A DNA stretch of 64,000 nt. It comes from JAEZHK01 sp964575255 (GTDB taxonomy: Bacteria; Bacillota; Clostridia; Christensenellales; Aristaeellaceae). This document shows, piece after piece, positions 1 through 7,938 of the stretch; position 1 is the stretch's first letter, and each line of letters begins with the position of its first letter. The DNA is taken from positions 1 to 64,000 of the forward strand of contig CAZNPZ010000007.1 in the NCBI GenBank assembly GCA_964575255.1, read 5' to 3'. A model generated the notes under the pieces. It did not search any database. It was given only the letters and a program-made list of their open reading frames with translations, and was not told the origin of the DNA. Both the position numbers and the translations under genes were made by a program.

Positions 1-195
1 TGTATTATTCTTCCACAGAAGACACCCGCGTTTACAGAAAATTTTGAACAGGCTCCATGTGGGAACTCCTTCTTCAATTCCAGCAAATCTTTCAACCCGC
101 TGATATAGGTCATGCGGTCTCCGCGCCGCGCCGAAAGCGAATGACTGACGATCACGCGCCGGGATGTCGGTTCTCCGGCTGACGCTGACAATCAT
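1..195 (-). CDS. Partial, possibly decayed gene with DUF1848-like N terminus
   Basis: Reading leftwards from an ATG at 195, preceded by a GGGAGGG ribosome site, the frame stays open to the window edge (65 codons). The first 13 residues, MIVSVSRRTDIPA, match the usual start of DUF1848 proteins, but the residues after that do not continue as that family does. From about 155 leftwards the frame shifted by one reads like a natural protein (segment ISGLKDLLELKKEF) and is also open to the edge. A frameshift or fusion of two gene remnants would explain this; a different unrecognised gene is possible. The gene runs out of the window, so no function is assigned. Confidence 0.35.
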   Translation of the reverse strand, partial: MIVSVSRRTDIPARDRQSFAFGAARRPHDLYQRVERFAGIEEGVPTWSLFKIFCKRGCLLWKNNT

Positions 196-264
196 GCTGC
201 GCTCCCTCCCCTTCCCCATCATACCGCCGCCTGACGCCCCGTGTCAATTCCCGCCATCTTACGG

Positions 265-293
265 TGGACGCGCAGGGTTTCAAGTGCTATACT
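265..293 (+). promoter_or_regulatory. Sigma-A promoter of tdh operon
   Basis: Extended -10 TGCTATACT (285-293) with a weak -35 TGGACG (265-270), 17-nt spacer. It lies 70 nt before the tdh start. Confidence 0.55.
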
Positions 294-363
294 TGGGGCT
301 GGTGCGGTAAACCAATCCGCGGCAACGGCGCTTCGGATCGGTGTGAACAAGGAGGTTACGCGC

Positions 364-1404
364 ATGCACGGTGAAATGGACGCGCTTGTCAAGGCGCGGC
401 CGGGCAAAGGGCTGGAACTGACCAAAGTACCCATCCCGGCAGTCGGCTATGGCGAGGTGCTGATCCGCATCAGAAAGACCGCCATCTGCGGCACGGATCT
501 GCACATTTACAACTGGGACGAGTGGAGCCAGAAGAACATCGTCCCGCCGCTCACGATCGGCCACGAATACGTGGGCGTCATCGAGGAACTCGGCGAAGGG
601 GTCGAGGGGCTGAAGGTCGGGCAGCGGGTCAGCGGCGAGGGGCACATCACCTGCGGCCACTGCCGCAACTGCCGGGGCGGCAACGCGCAGTGGTGCAAAT
701 ACACCGTCGGCGTCGGCGTCAACCGGAACGGCGCGTTCGCGCAGTACCTGTGCCTGCCCGCGAAAAACGTGGTGCCGATGGATGAGAGCCTGCCGGAGGA
801 CGTGGTCGCGTTCTTCGACGCCTACGGAAACGCCACCCACACCGCGCTGCAATTCGACGTGGTGGGCGAGGACGTACTCGTGACCGGCGCGGGGCCGATC
901 GGCATCATGGCGGCGGCGATCTGCAAAAAGAACGGCGCGCGGCAGGTGATCATCACCGACGTCAACGAGTACCGGCTGGAACTGGCCAGAAAACTCGGCC
1001 TGTTCGCGATCAACGTCGGCCAAAACGACCTGGGCGAAGTGATGCGCGCCCACCACATGGTGGAGGGCTTTGACGTGGCGCTGGAGATGAGCGGCAGCGA
1101 TCAGGCGCTGCACCAGTTGCTGGATCACATGCGCAACGGCGGCAAGGTGGCGCTCCTTGGCATCTTTGCGAAGGACGCGCAGATCGACTGGAACGAGGTC
1201 ATCTTCAAGGGGCTGACGCTGCAGGGCGTGTACGGCCGCAAGATGTACGAGACCTGGTACAAGATGGCCGCGATGGTGGAGAGCGGCCTCGACCTTCTGC
1301 CACTGATCACCCACCGCTTCCATTATACCGAGTTCGAGCAGGGCTTCGCCGCGATGAACACCGGCAAAAGCGGCAAGGTGATCCTGAACTGGGAGGATTC
1401 ATGA
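364..1404 (+). CDS. tdh: L-threonine 3-dehydrogenase
   Basis: Zinc-dependent alcohol-dehydrogenase-type enzyme that oxidises L-threonine with NAD+ to 2-amino-3-ketobutyrate, the first step of threonine cleavage to glycine and acetyl-CoA; cytoplasmic. Seen: catalytic-zinc cysteine in AICGTDLHIYNWDEWS, the GHEYVG motif, a four-cysteine structural zinc lobe (CGHCRNCRGGNAQWC), and the nucleotide-binding glycine motif GAGPIG. ATG 364 is chosen because AAGGAGG (349-355) sits 8 nt upstream; this gives 346 residues, the normal family length. The frame is open further upstream but lacks a ribosome site there. The stop overlaps the start of kbl by four bases (ATGA), so the two are translationally coupled. 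Confidence 0.95.
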   Translation: MHGEMDALVKARPGKGLELTKVPIPAVGYGEVLIRIRKTAICGTDLHIYNWDEWSQKNIVPPLTIGHEYVGVIEELGEGVEGLKVGQRVSGEGHITCGHCRNCRGGNAQWCKYTVGVGVNRNGAFAQYLCLPAKNVVPMDESLPEDVVAFFDAYGNATHTALQFDVVGEDVLVTGAGPIGIMAAAICKKNGARQVIITDVNEYRLELARKLGLFAINVGQNDLGEVMRAHHMVEGFDVALEMSGSDQALHQLLDHMRNGGKVALLGIFAKDAQIDWNEVIFKGLTLQGVYGRKMYETWYKMAAMVESGLDLLPLITHRFHYTEFEQGFAAMNTGKSGKVILNWEDS

Positions 1405-2585
1405 TGAAAACCGCGTTTTCGTACTTCAATCGCGCTCTTTCGGACATCGAGGCGGCGGGGACGTTAAAAGGTGAACGGATCATCACGACGCCGCAGCGCG
1501 CGCGCATCGACACCGAGGCGGCGCGCGGCCTTCTCAATATGTGCGCCAACAATTACCTGGGTCTCGCGGACAACCCGGAGATTATCAAGTCGGCGAAGGC
1601 GAGCTACGACCGCTGGGGATTCGGGCTTTCCTCCGTCCGGTTCATCTGCGGCACGCAGAGCCTGCACAAGGAACTGGAGAAGCGGATCGCCGCGTTTCTG
1701 GGCATGGAGGATGCGATCCTGTATTCCTCCTGCTTTGACGCGAACGGCGGGCTGTTTGAGGCGCTCTTAGGCGCGGACGACGCGATCATTTCAGATGAAC
1801 TGAACCACGCGTCGATCATCGACGGCATCAGGCTGTGCAAGGCGCAGCGACTGCGCTATAAAAACAGCGACTTGGCCGACCTCGAAGAGAAGCTGAAAGA
1901 GGCCTCGTCTGCCAGAATCCGGATGATCGCGACCGACGGCGTGTTCTCGATGGACGGGTTTGTCGCGAACCTCAAAGGCATCTGCGATCTGGCCGAGAAA
2001 TACGACGCGCTGGTCATGGTGGACGACAGCCACGCGGTGGGCTTCATGGGCGAACACGGCAGGGGGACGCCGGAGTACGCGGGCGTGATGGGCCGGGTGG
2101 ACATCCTGACCGGCACGTTTGGAAAGGCGATGGGCGGCGCGTCCGGAGGGTATACCGCCGCGTCCAAAGAGATCGTCAGACTCCTGCGCCAGAAATCGAG
2201 GCCGTACCTTTTCTCCAACACCCTCGCACCCGCGGTGTGCGCCGCGACGCTGAAGGTGCTGGATCTATTGGAGGGCGGCGGCGAGGCCAGAGTGCGCCTG
2301 ATGGAGAACACGCGCTGGTTCCGCGCCGCGTTGAAAGCGCAGGGGTTTGACGTGCCGGAGAGCAGCCACCCGATCGTACCGGTGATGCTCTACGACGCGC
2401 GCGTCGCCTCGGAATTTGCGGCGAAAATGCTGACGAAGGGCGTGTACGTGGTGGCGTTCAGCTACCCGGTCGTGCCGCAAGGCAAGGCGCGCATCCGCAC
2501 ACAGGTCAGCGCCGCGCACACGCGGGAAGATCTAGAATTTGCGGTTCAGTGCTTTACGGAGGTAAAACGGGCGATGAACCTGTAA
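1401..2585 (+). CDS. kbl: Glycine C-acetyltransferase (2-amino-3-ketobutyrate CoA ligase)
   Basis: PLP-dependent alpha-oxoamine synthase that cleaves 2-amino-3-ketobutyrate with CoA to glycine and acetyl-CoA, completing threonine breakdown started by Tdh. Its 394 residues match the family length. The PLP-binding lysine is K242 in TGTFGKAMGG; DDSHAVGFMG supplies the conserved Asp/His that contact the cofactor. It starts inside the tdh stop codon (ATGA overlap), which is the standard tdh-kbl arrangement. KBL and AONS (BioF) are close relatives; the tdh context decides for KBL. Confidence 0.94.
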   Translation: MMKTAFSYFNRALSDIEAAGTLKGERIITTPQRARIDTEAARGLLNMCANNYLGLADNPEIIKSAKASYDRWGFGLSSVRFICGTQSLHKELEKRIAAFLGMEDAILYSSCFDANGGLFEALLGADDAIISDELNHASIIDGIRLCKAQRLRYKNSDLADLEEKLKEASSARIRMIATDGVFSMDGFVANLKGICDLAEKYDALVMVDDSHAVGFMGEHGRGTPEYAGVMGRVDILTGTFGKAMGGASGGYTAASKEIVRLLRQKSRPYLFSNTLAPAVCAATLKVLDLLEGGGEARVRLMENTRWFRAALKAQGFDVPESSHPIVPVMLYDARVASEFAAKMLTKGVYVVAFSYPVVPQGKARIRTQVSAAHTREDLEFAVQCFTEVKRAMNL

Positions 2586-2610
2586 CAAACAACGTGTGGA
2601 GGGAAAGAAG

Positions 2611-3759
2611 ATGATCTATCGGCCTCTTGGCGCATCCGGCCTAACCGTCAGCGAGGTGGGCGTAGGCTGCGAACACCTGCAGGACAAGCCGCCTGCGCAG
2701 ATTCAGTCGGTGCTGGACGAGGCGCTGAATCTGGGCATCAACATTATAGACTTGTTCATGTCGCAGCCGCAGGTGCGCATCGACATCGGACAGGCGCTCA
2801 AGGGCCGCCGCGATCGGATGCAGATTCAGGGCCACATCGGCGCGGGCTGGGTGGACGGCCAGTACTGCCGCGTGCGGAAGCCCGAACAGTACAAGCGCTT
2901 CTTTCACGACCTGCTTACCTACCTTCAGACGGACTACATGGACATCGGCATGCTGCACTTCATCGACACCCAGGCGGACATGGATGTGACGCTTGAAAGC
3001 GGCATGCTGGATTACGCGGTGGCGCTCAAAAAGAAGGGCGTCGTCCGCGCGGTGGGCATGAGCTCCCACGACCCGGTCACCGCGCTGAAAATGATCGAGA
3101 CCGGCGCGATTGACGTGATGATGTTTTCGATCAACCCGGCCTACGACGCGATGCCGCCGGAGGCCGACGTGGACGGCTTGATGAACCTGGATTCCTACAA
3201 GGATTTCTCCGCCTTCGAGCCGAGGCCGGAGCGCGTGAAGCTGTACCGCGCGTGCGAGGCGCGGGGCGTCGGGATCACGGTGATGAAATCGCTGGGCGCG
3301 GGCGCGCTGCTGGACGCGCGCCGATCGCCGTTTGGCTCGGCGCTGACAACCGCGCAGTGCATCCATTACGCGCTGACCAGACCCGCGGTTTCCAGCGTGC
3401 TGGTCGGCTGCAAGACCGCCGAAGAGGTGCGTGCCGCCGTCAGCTACGAGGATTCCACGGAGCAGGAACGCGACTACGCGAAGGCGCTGCACGGGATGCG
3501 CTTCTCCCCCGCCGGCCAGTGCATGTACTGCAACCACTGCCTGCCCTGCCCGTCCGAGATCGATGTGGCGCAGGTCAACAAGTATCTCGACCTCGCGGAG
3601 CTTCCGGGCGAGACGCCCGCCACCGTGGGCGAGCATTATCTGGCGCTCACTCACCACGCAGGCGAGTGCATCGCCTGCGGCAGCTGCGAGGCCAACTGTC
3701 CGTTCGGCGTCGAAGTGATTCAAAAGATGGGGCGCGCAACGCGGGTGTTCGGTGTGTAA
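2611..3759 (+). CDS. Aldo/keto reductase-like protein with C-terminal [4Fe-4S] ferredoxin domain
   Basis: 382 residues. The N-terminal ~290 residues form an aldo/keto-reductase-like TIM barrel; the C terminus carries two cysteine clusters, CMYCNHCLPCP and CIACGSCEANCP, typical of a 2x[4Fe-4S] module. This fusion is a known, uncharacterised family (COG1453 type). Of the classic AKR tetrad Asp-Tyr-Lys-His, Asp (D47, IIDLF) and His (H116, MLHFID) are visible, but the Tyr and Lys positions read FMSQPQ and IQGHIG. Start ATG 2611 follows GGAGGG (2598-2603) by 7 nt. The gene lies 25 nt after kbl and before a terminator, so it is probably the third gene of the threonine operon; its substrate is unknown and it may accept electrons through the clusters. 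Confidence 0.85.
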   Translation: MIYRPLGASGLTVSEVGVGCEHLQDKPPAQIQSVLDEALNLGINIIDLFMSQPQVRIDIGQALKGRRDRMQIQGHIGAGWVDGQYCRVRKPEQYKRFFHDLLTYLQTDYMDIGMLHFIDTQADMDVTLESGMLDYAVALKKKGVVRAVGMSSHDPVTALKMIETGAIDVMMFSINPAYDAMPPEADVDGLMNLDSYKDFSAFEPRPERVKLYRACEARGVGITVMKSLGAGALLDARRSPFGSALTTAQCIHYALTRPAVSSVLVGCKTAEEVRAAVSYEDSTEQERDYAKALHGMRFSPAGQCMYCNHCLPCPSEIDVAQVNKYLDLAELPGETPATVGEHYLALTHHAGECIACGSCEANCPFGVEVIQKMGRATRVFGV

Positions 3760-3776
3760 TTGCTGCCAAAACGAGT

Positions 3777-3814
3777 ACCGCCGCCTCGTGCAAACGAAGC
3801 GGCGGTGGTTTTTT
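3777..3814 (+). terminator. Rho-independent terminator of tdh-kbl operon
   Basis: Stem ACCGCCGC (3777-3784) with GCGGCGGT (3799-3806), extended by TCG/CGA inside, loop TGCAAA, followed by GGTTTTTT. Confidence 0.85.
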
Positions 3815-3899
3815 CACCTCGCGCCCGCCGACCCGCGTTGATCGGCGATCGATCCCCCTTGACCGGCGCGTAGGGTATCATCGGAACGCTGACGTCCCT

Positions 3900-4445
3900 T
3901 TACCGAAGGGTTGTCGCGTTGCGGACGATCTTCTCCACCTCGGTGTTCAGCTGATCCTGGCTCGCGCCGGAGCGCTGCTGCTGTGCGAGCTGCTTGATCG
4001 TCGCAACGTCCTGCGGTTCCGACGTCACCGCAACCACCTGGATGCCGGGGTCGGCGGCCATGACTTCGCCCGCGATCATGTCGCGGATGCGCTGGGTCAT
4101 CTGGCCTTTGTACTGGGGCGTGAACACCACGCCCACCAGCGCGGTGGTGCCGCTGGTCACGATGGAGCTCTCCTGAATCTCAGAGAACATGTTGATGCGG
4201 TTTTCGATGGTTGTAGCCTGCGCAGCCCAGTTGAACTGACCGACGGGCGACATTGTCGCACCGGGCAACAGCGTTGCGCCCGGCAGACCCGCCACACCCG
4301 CAGTGTCTGTGGGCATGTTGGTCACCAGCGGCACGGGCGTCGTCGTGGGCGTCACTTCGTTGGTTGTCCGGAAGCATCCTGAAAGTGACAGGCAGAGTAC
4401 AGCCAACGCCATCGTAAAAAGTAAACCCTTTTTCAAACCATTCAT
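3900..4445 (-). CDS. YhcN/YlaJ-family sporulation lipoprotein
   Basis: 181 residues. A signal peptide ends in the lipobox LSGC, so the mature protein should be lipid-anchored outside the membrane. After a Thr/Pro-rich linker, the segment from about residue 75 (IENRINMF, VVFTPQYKG, DPGIQVVAVTSEP) fits the YhcN/YlaJ spore lipoprotein fold, whose members sit in the inner spore membrane or coat and influence germination or outgrowth. ATG 4445 is chosen because AGGGAGGG lies just upstream; an upstream in-frame ATG would spoil the signal peptide. It is convergent with the threonine operon and stands alone. The family assignment rests on pattern recognition. Confidence 0.72.
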   Translation of the reverse strand: MNGLKKGLLFTMALAVLCLSLSGCFRTTNEVTPTTTPVPLVTNMPTDTAGVAGLPGATLLPGATMSPVGQFNWAAQATTIENRINMFSEIQESSIVTSGTTALVGVVFTPQYKGQMTQRIRDMIAGEVMAADPGIQVVAVTSEPQDVATIKQLAQQQRSGASQDQLNTEVEKIVRNATTLR

Positions 4446-4551
4446 GATAAAACCCTCCCTTGCGCCCATATTTTGCGCGCCGCGGGAGAATTTATGCGAT
4501 GAGAATCAGATTTGCGTGGACATTCCGGCGAATTGATCACGCGTACAATCT

Positions 4552-6201
4552 TCAATCGTCATCCCGGTAGAAGCACGAGCCGCCGATAAACTCGCGCAGG
4601 ATGGAATTGGGCGGAATCTCGTCCTCCACGTCCGCGGTCTGAATGTAGTTCAGAAACTTCACCAGCGCGCGCGCGCGGGTAAAGTGTGGGCTCTCCGGCG
4701 GGATGTCGCACAGCATCGGGTATGCGTACTTTTTCAGGATCGGAAGCTCGTACACCAGAGACGTATTGAACATGATGTCCGCCTTCTCCTGGTGCGGGAA
4801 GATGTAGTTGGCCTCGCCCCGCCGGACGGACGGCCACATCGCGAGCGTCTCCTCCGGGGATGTGCCGCGGAAGTTGTGATCCCGTACCATCCGCCTTAGA
4901 AGCCGTACGTCCGTCGTGCGGATGCGATTGTGGTCGTCCAGGTTGAGGGTAGTCAGCGCGCTGACGTAGATCAGAAACTTGCTGCCGCGGGGAACCTCGC
5001 TGGTCAGTTGCTCGTTCAGCGCGTGGATGCCCTCCACCAAAATCGGCTGACCGCTCTCGATGCGAATCTTTCGCCGGTCAGGAAGCCGCTTTCCGGTCGG
5101 AAAGTCGAAGATGGGCGCCTCGACCTCCTCGCCCTGCATCAGCCGAACCAGGTGCTCGTTGAAGAGGTCGAGATCCAACGTGTCGATGCGCTCCAGATCC
5201 ACCTCGCCGTTGTCATCCACCGGAATTCTATCCCGATTGATGTAGTAGTCGTCCAGCGACAGCTTGTGGGGTCGGTAGCCGCGCGCCTGCAGGACGATCC
5301 TAAGCCGGTGCGCGAAGGTGGTCTTGCCGGACGAGGACGGCCCCGCCGCCAGAATCAGCTGCGCGCCGCTCTTTAAAAACTCGTCGGCGATCAGGTTGAT
5401 CGACCGCTCGTGCAGCGCTTCGTTGACGCGGATGAACTCGCGCAGGCGGCGGCTCGCGATCATCTCATTGAGGTCGGCGGCATTCTCGCACTTCAGGATC
5501 TCCGCCCAGCGCGCGGATTCGTCAAAGCAGCGGGTGAGTTTGGGCTGATCCCGGAACTTTGCGGGACGCGAGGGATCCAGAGGATCTGGCAGCGAAAGCG
5601 TAAGCCCCGGCATGTAGAAATCCAGCTTGAAGACCGGTGTGTAGCCGGTGGACGGTGCCATCTCGCCGTAGAAGTATTCCAGCATCTCGCCGCACTTGTA
5701 CAGCTGAAAGTGCTCGAAGGGCCGATATTTGAGGAGGCGAACCTTGTCCATTTGGCCTTCGCGCTCGAAGTAGCGGATCGCCTCCGCGCGGGTGATCACT
5801 TTCTTTTCAAACGGCAGATCACTCGCTACAATTTCACGCATCCGGGTCTCGATCTGCCGAACCATCGCCGCGGTCAGGTTGATGTCCACCAGACGCGCGT
5901 ATAGCCCCGTCTGGGTTGTGTTCTCCATGCGCACCCGCGCCTCCGGGTACAGTTCCCGGATCGCGAGAAGCAGCACAAAGCGCACCGACCGCTCGTAGAT
6001 TCGCGCGCCTTCCTCGTCGAGGTAGGTCAGCGTTTCCGCCTCCGCGCCGTCCTCTGCACGGGCGTTCAGCGGCAGCGTTTTTCCGCGCACGCTGACGCCC
6101 AGCGCCCTTCGAGGCATATCAGGATACCGCTCCTGCAGGAGATCCCGGTACTGCGCGCCCTCTTCCGCCGTCAGCTTCTGGCCATCGATCATGATCGTCA
6201 T
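4552..6201 (-). CDS. Nucleoside (uridine) kinase-like protein with ThrRS-like N-terminal domains
   Basis: 549 residues. The C-terminal half is a phosphoribulokinase/uridine-kinase P-loop domain: Walker A GPSSSGKT at residues 287-294, then KLSLDDYYIN and LVEGIHALN as in uridine kinases. The N-terminal ~250 residues start like a TGS domain and continue like the second additional (editing-like) domain of threonyl-tRNA synthetase. This architecture is a recognised clostridial/Thermotoga family annotated as uridine kinase or nucleoside kinase; the substrate is not settled. The ribosome site before ATG 6201 is weak (GGGGTG), and an ATG at 6192 is an alternative start. It is divergent from the Spo0A-like gene. 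Confidence 0.82.
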   Translation of the reverse strand: MTIMIDGQKLTAEEGAQYRDLLQERYPDMPRRALGVSVRGKTLPLNARAEDGAEAETLTYLDEEGARIYERSVRFVLLLAIRELYPEARVRMENTTQTGLYARLVDINLTAAMVRQIETRMREIVASDLPFEKKVITRAEAIRYFEREGQMDKVRLLKYRPFEHFQLYKCGEMLEYFYGEMAPSTGYTPVFKLDFYMPGLTLSLPDPLDPSRPAKFRDQPKLTRCFDESARWAEILKCENAADLNEMIASRRLREFIRVNEALHERSINLIADEFLKSGAQLILAAGPSSSGKTTFAHRLRIVLQARGYRPHKLSLDDYYINRDRIPVDDNGEVDLERIDTLDLDLFNEHLVRLMQGEEVEAPIFDFPTGKRLPDRRKIRIESGQPILVEGIHALNEQLTSEVPRGSKFLIYVSALTTLNLDDHNRIRTTDVRLLRRMVRDHNFRGTSPEETLAMWPSVRRGEANYIFPHQEKADIMFNTSLVYELPILKKYAYPMLCDIPPESPHFTRARALVKFLNYIQTADVEDEIPPNSILREFIGGSCFYRDDD

Positions 6202-6332
6202 AGCGCACCCCTAATGCAAATATAAATATATCGTCCAAATCCGGAAAAATTTTAACCAAAATACGAAAATTTTTTTGTAAAATGTGTACTTTAAGTCCGT
6301 ATGGATGACTTTTTCTTTTTATCACACCGCAG

Positions 6333-6338
6333 TATAAT
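6333..6338 (+). promoter_or_regulatory. Candidate -10 box of Spo0A-like gene
   Basis: TATAAT 44 nt before the ATG, inside an AT-rich divergent region (about 6225-6345) that contrasts with the GC-rich surroundings. No convincing -35; upstream of it is a T-rich run. Confidence 0.4.
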
Positions 6339-6381
6339 GCTAACATTCTCATGCTTGATGTGGAGGAGTGAAGGTGAGCGC

Positions 6382-7092
6382 ATGGATCCCATACGTATGA
6401 TGCTCGTTGACAGCAATCCCGCATTCATACAGAGCATGGAGGAGATGCTCAGGCGAGAACTCGGCATCCGCATCGCCGCCGTTGCCCACAACGGCTCGGA
6501 TGCGCTGAAACTCGCGCTGCGCGAACAGCCAGACGTGATGGTGACCGCCTTGATCATGCCGGTGCTGGACGGTTTCGCGCTGATGGAGTCGCTCCACAAG
6601 GCCAAACTGAACATTCGCGTCATTGTGCTTACGGAATTGACGCGGGACTGCTTCATCCGTCAGGCGATGGCGCTGGGTGCGGCCTACTACATGGTGAAGC
6701 CGGTGGATCCCGCAATCCTCATCTCCCGTGTGCGCGACTGCCTCAACTTTTCGGATTCACCGCCGCTTTCCTCACCCACCGCCGGGCGGTCGGACGGGAT
6801 CAACCCGCTGCTTCAGTCCATCGGCGTTCCGCCCGGCACCGCAGGCTACCGCTACCTGCACTTCGCGATCGGAATGGCCGCCCAGATGGACAGGCTCTGC
6901 GGCAGGATCACCACCGAGATCTATCCGGCGGTCGCGCGCGCGTTTCAGACCGATCAGCGAAACGTGGAACATGCCATACGCCACGCAATCACGGCGGCCT
7001 GGGCTTCCGGCGCCTCGCCGCCCTACGAAAAACCAACGAACGGCGAACTGATCGCCCGGCTCGCGCGGATGTACCAGTCAGGCAAGTCCTGA
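6382..7092 (+). CDS. Spo0A-family response regulator lacking the phosphoacceptor Asp
   Basis: 236 residues: an N-terminal receiver domain (1-~120) and a C-terminal Spo0A DNA-binding domain (INPLLQSIGVP, YRYLHFAIGM, VEHAIRHAITAAW), which binds 0A boxes and controls entry into sporulation in relatives. In B. subtilis Spo0A the receiver segment PDVLVLD places the phosphorylated Asp at 56; here PDVMVTALIMP puts Ala at residue 56 (GCC, 6547-6549). The acidic pocket is also reduced (LVDSN instead of ADDN), while Thr (VIVLTEL) and Lys (MVKPVD) remain. The protein is about 30 residues shorter than B. subtilis Spo0A. ATG 6382 follows GGAGGAGTG. It could be an unphosphorylatable paralogue that works by other signals, or the genome's main Spo0A gone atypical; no other copy is in the window. 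Confidence 0.85.
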   Translation: MDPIRMMLVDSNPAFIQSMEEMLRRELGIRIAAVAHNGSDALKLALREQPDVMVTALIMPVLDGFALMESLHKAKLNIRVIVLTELTRDCFIRQAMALGAAYYMVKPVDPAILISRVRDCLNFSDSPPLSSPTAGRSDGINPLLQSIGVPPGTAGYRYLHFAIGMAAQMDRLCGRITTEIYPAVARAFQTDQRNVEHAIRHAITAAWASGASPPYEKPTNGELIARLARMYQSGKS

Positions 7093-7098
7093 ACCCTC

Positions 7099-7815
7099 TC
7101 AGGAAAATCCGCCGTCCACCCCCAGCACCTGCCCCGTGATGAACGAAGCGCCGCTCCCCGCGAGGAACAATAGCGCGTTCGCCACCTCCTCCGGTTCGCC
7201 CAACCGCCCAAGCGGCGTCTCAGCCGCAAGCTCATTCAAGGCCTCCCCGTCCAGCGCGCGGTTCATGTCGGTTCGGATCACGCCGGGCGCGACGCAATTG
7301 ACCCGGATACCGGAAGGCCCCAACTCCTTCGCGAGAGACTTCGTCAGCGCGATGACCGCCCCCTTGGACGCCGCGTAGTGCGACTCGCAGGAAGCGCCCA
7401 CAACGCCCCACACGCTGGATACGTTCAGAATGCTGCCCTTTTTCCGTGAGATCATCTCTTTTACGACCGACTGTAAGCAGTGGAACACGCCGTCCAGATT
7501 GACCGACAGCATCGTTCGCCAATCCTCGACTGTGATTTCATCGAACAGACGGAACTGTGCTACACCAACGTTGTTGACCAGGACATCTACCGGGCCAAGC
7601 CTCGCGCGAATCCGCGCGAAGGCCTCTTCCACTTCCTCCCGGCGTGAAACATCGGCCTTCACCGAAAACGCGCCGGTATTTTCGGATACGGTCTTCGCCG
7701 CGGCATCGTCTTCGCGGTATAGGAAAGCGACCGAATATCCGGCTTTCGCGAACGCGGCCACCGCCGCCGCGCCGATCCCCCTTGAACCGCCCGTGATCAC
7801 CGCGACATCCGGCAT
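7099..7815 (-). CDS. SDR-family oxidoreductase (FabG-like)
   Basis: 238-residue classical short-chain dehydrogenase/reductase, NAD(P)-dependent. Seen: cofactor motif TGGSRGIG near the N terminus, NNVGVAQ, the catalytic Ser in VSSVWG and the YAASK Tyr/Lys pair, plus the C-terminal ITGQVLGVDGG segment typical of FabG-like enzymes. ATG 7815 is chosen because AGGAGGG stands just upstream (7827-7821). It is a lone gene, convergent with the Spo0A-like gene (6-nt gap), and no fatty-acid genes are nearby, so a role as 3-oxoacyl-ACP reductase is not supported by context; the substrate is unknown. Confidence 0.85.
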   Translation of the reverse strand: MPDVAVITGGSRGIGAAAVAAFAKAGYSVAFLYREDDAAAKTVSENTGAFSVKADVSRREEVEEAFARIRARLGPVDVLVNNVGVAQFRLFDEITVEDWRTMLSVNLDGVFHCLQSVVKEMISRKKGSILNVSSVWGVVGASCESHYAASKGAVIALTKSLAKELGPSGIRVNCVAPGVIRTDMNRALDGEALNELAAETPLGRLGEPEEVANALLFLAGSGASFITGQVLGVDGGFS

Positions 7816-7837
7816 CCTGATCCCTCCTGTGTCCACC

Positions 7838-7865
7838 ATTATACCACGCCGCGCAAGGGGTAAAA
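7838..7865 (-). promoter_or_regulatory. Promoter of the SDR gene
   Basis: Extended -10 TGGTATAAT (box 7843-7838 on the minus strand), weak -35 TTTTAC (7865-7860), 16-nt spacer. Confidence 0.55.
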
Positions 7866-7887
7866 CCCCGGAGCGCGGCTTTTTCTT

Positions 7888-7916
7888 TTGCGCGAAACAT
7901 TCGTTTCTGCTATAAT
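7888..7916 (+). promoter_or_regulatory. Promoter of the ABC-F gene
   Basis: -35 TTGCGC (7888-7893), 17-nt spacer, -10 TATAAT (7911-7916). The start lies about 15-20 nt further on, so the leader is very short. Confidence 0.7.
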
Positions 7917-7938
7917 GGAAAATTGGGAGTGAATGCGC

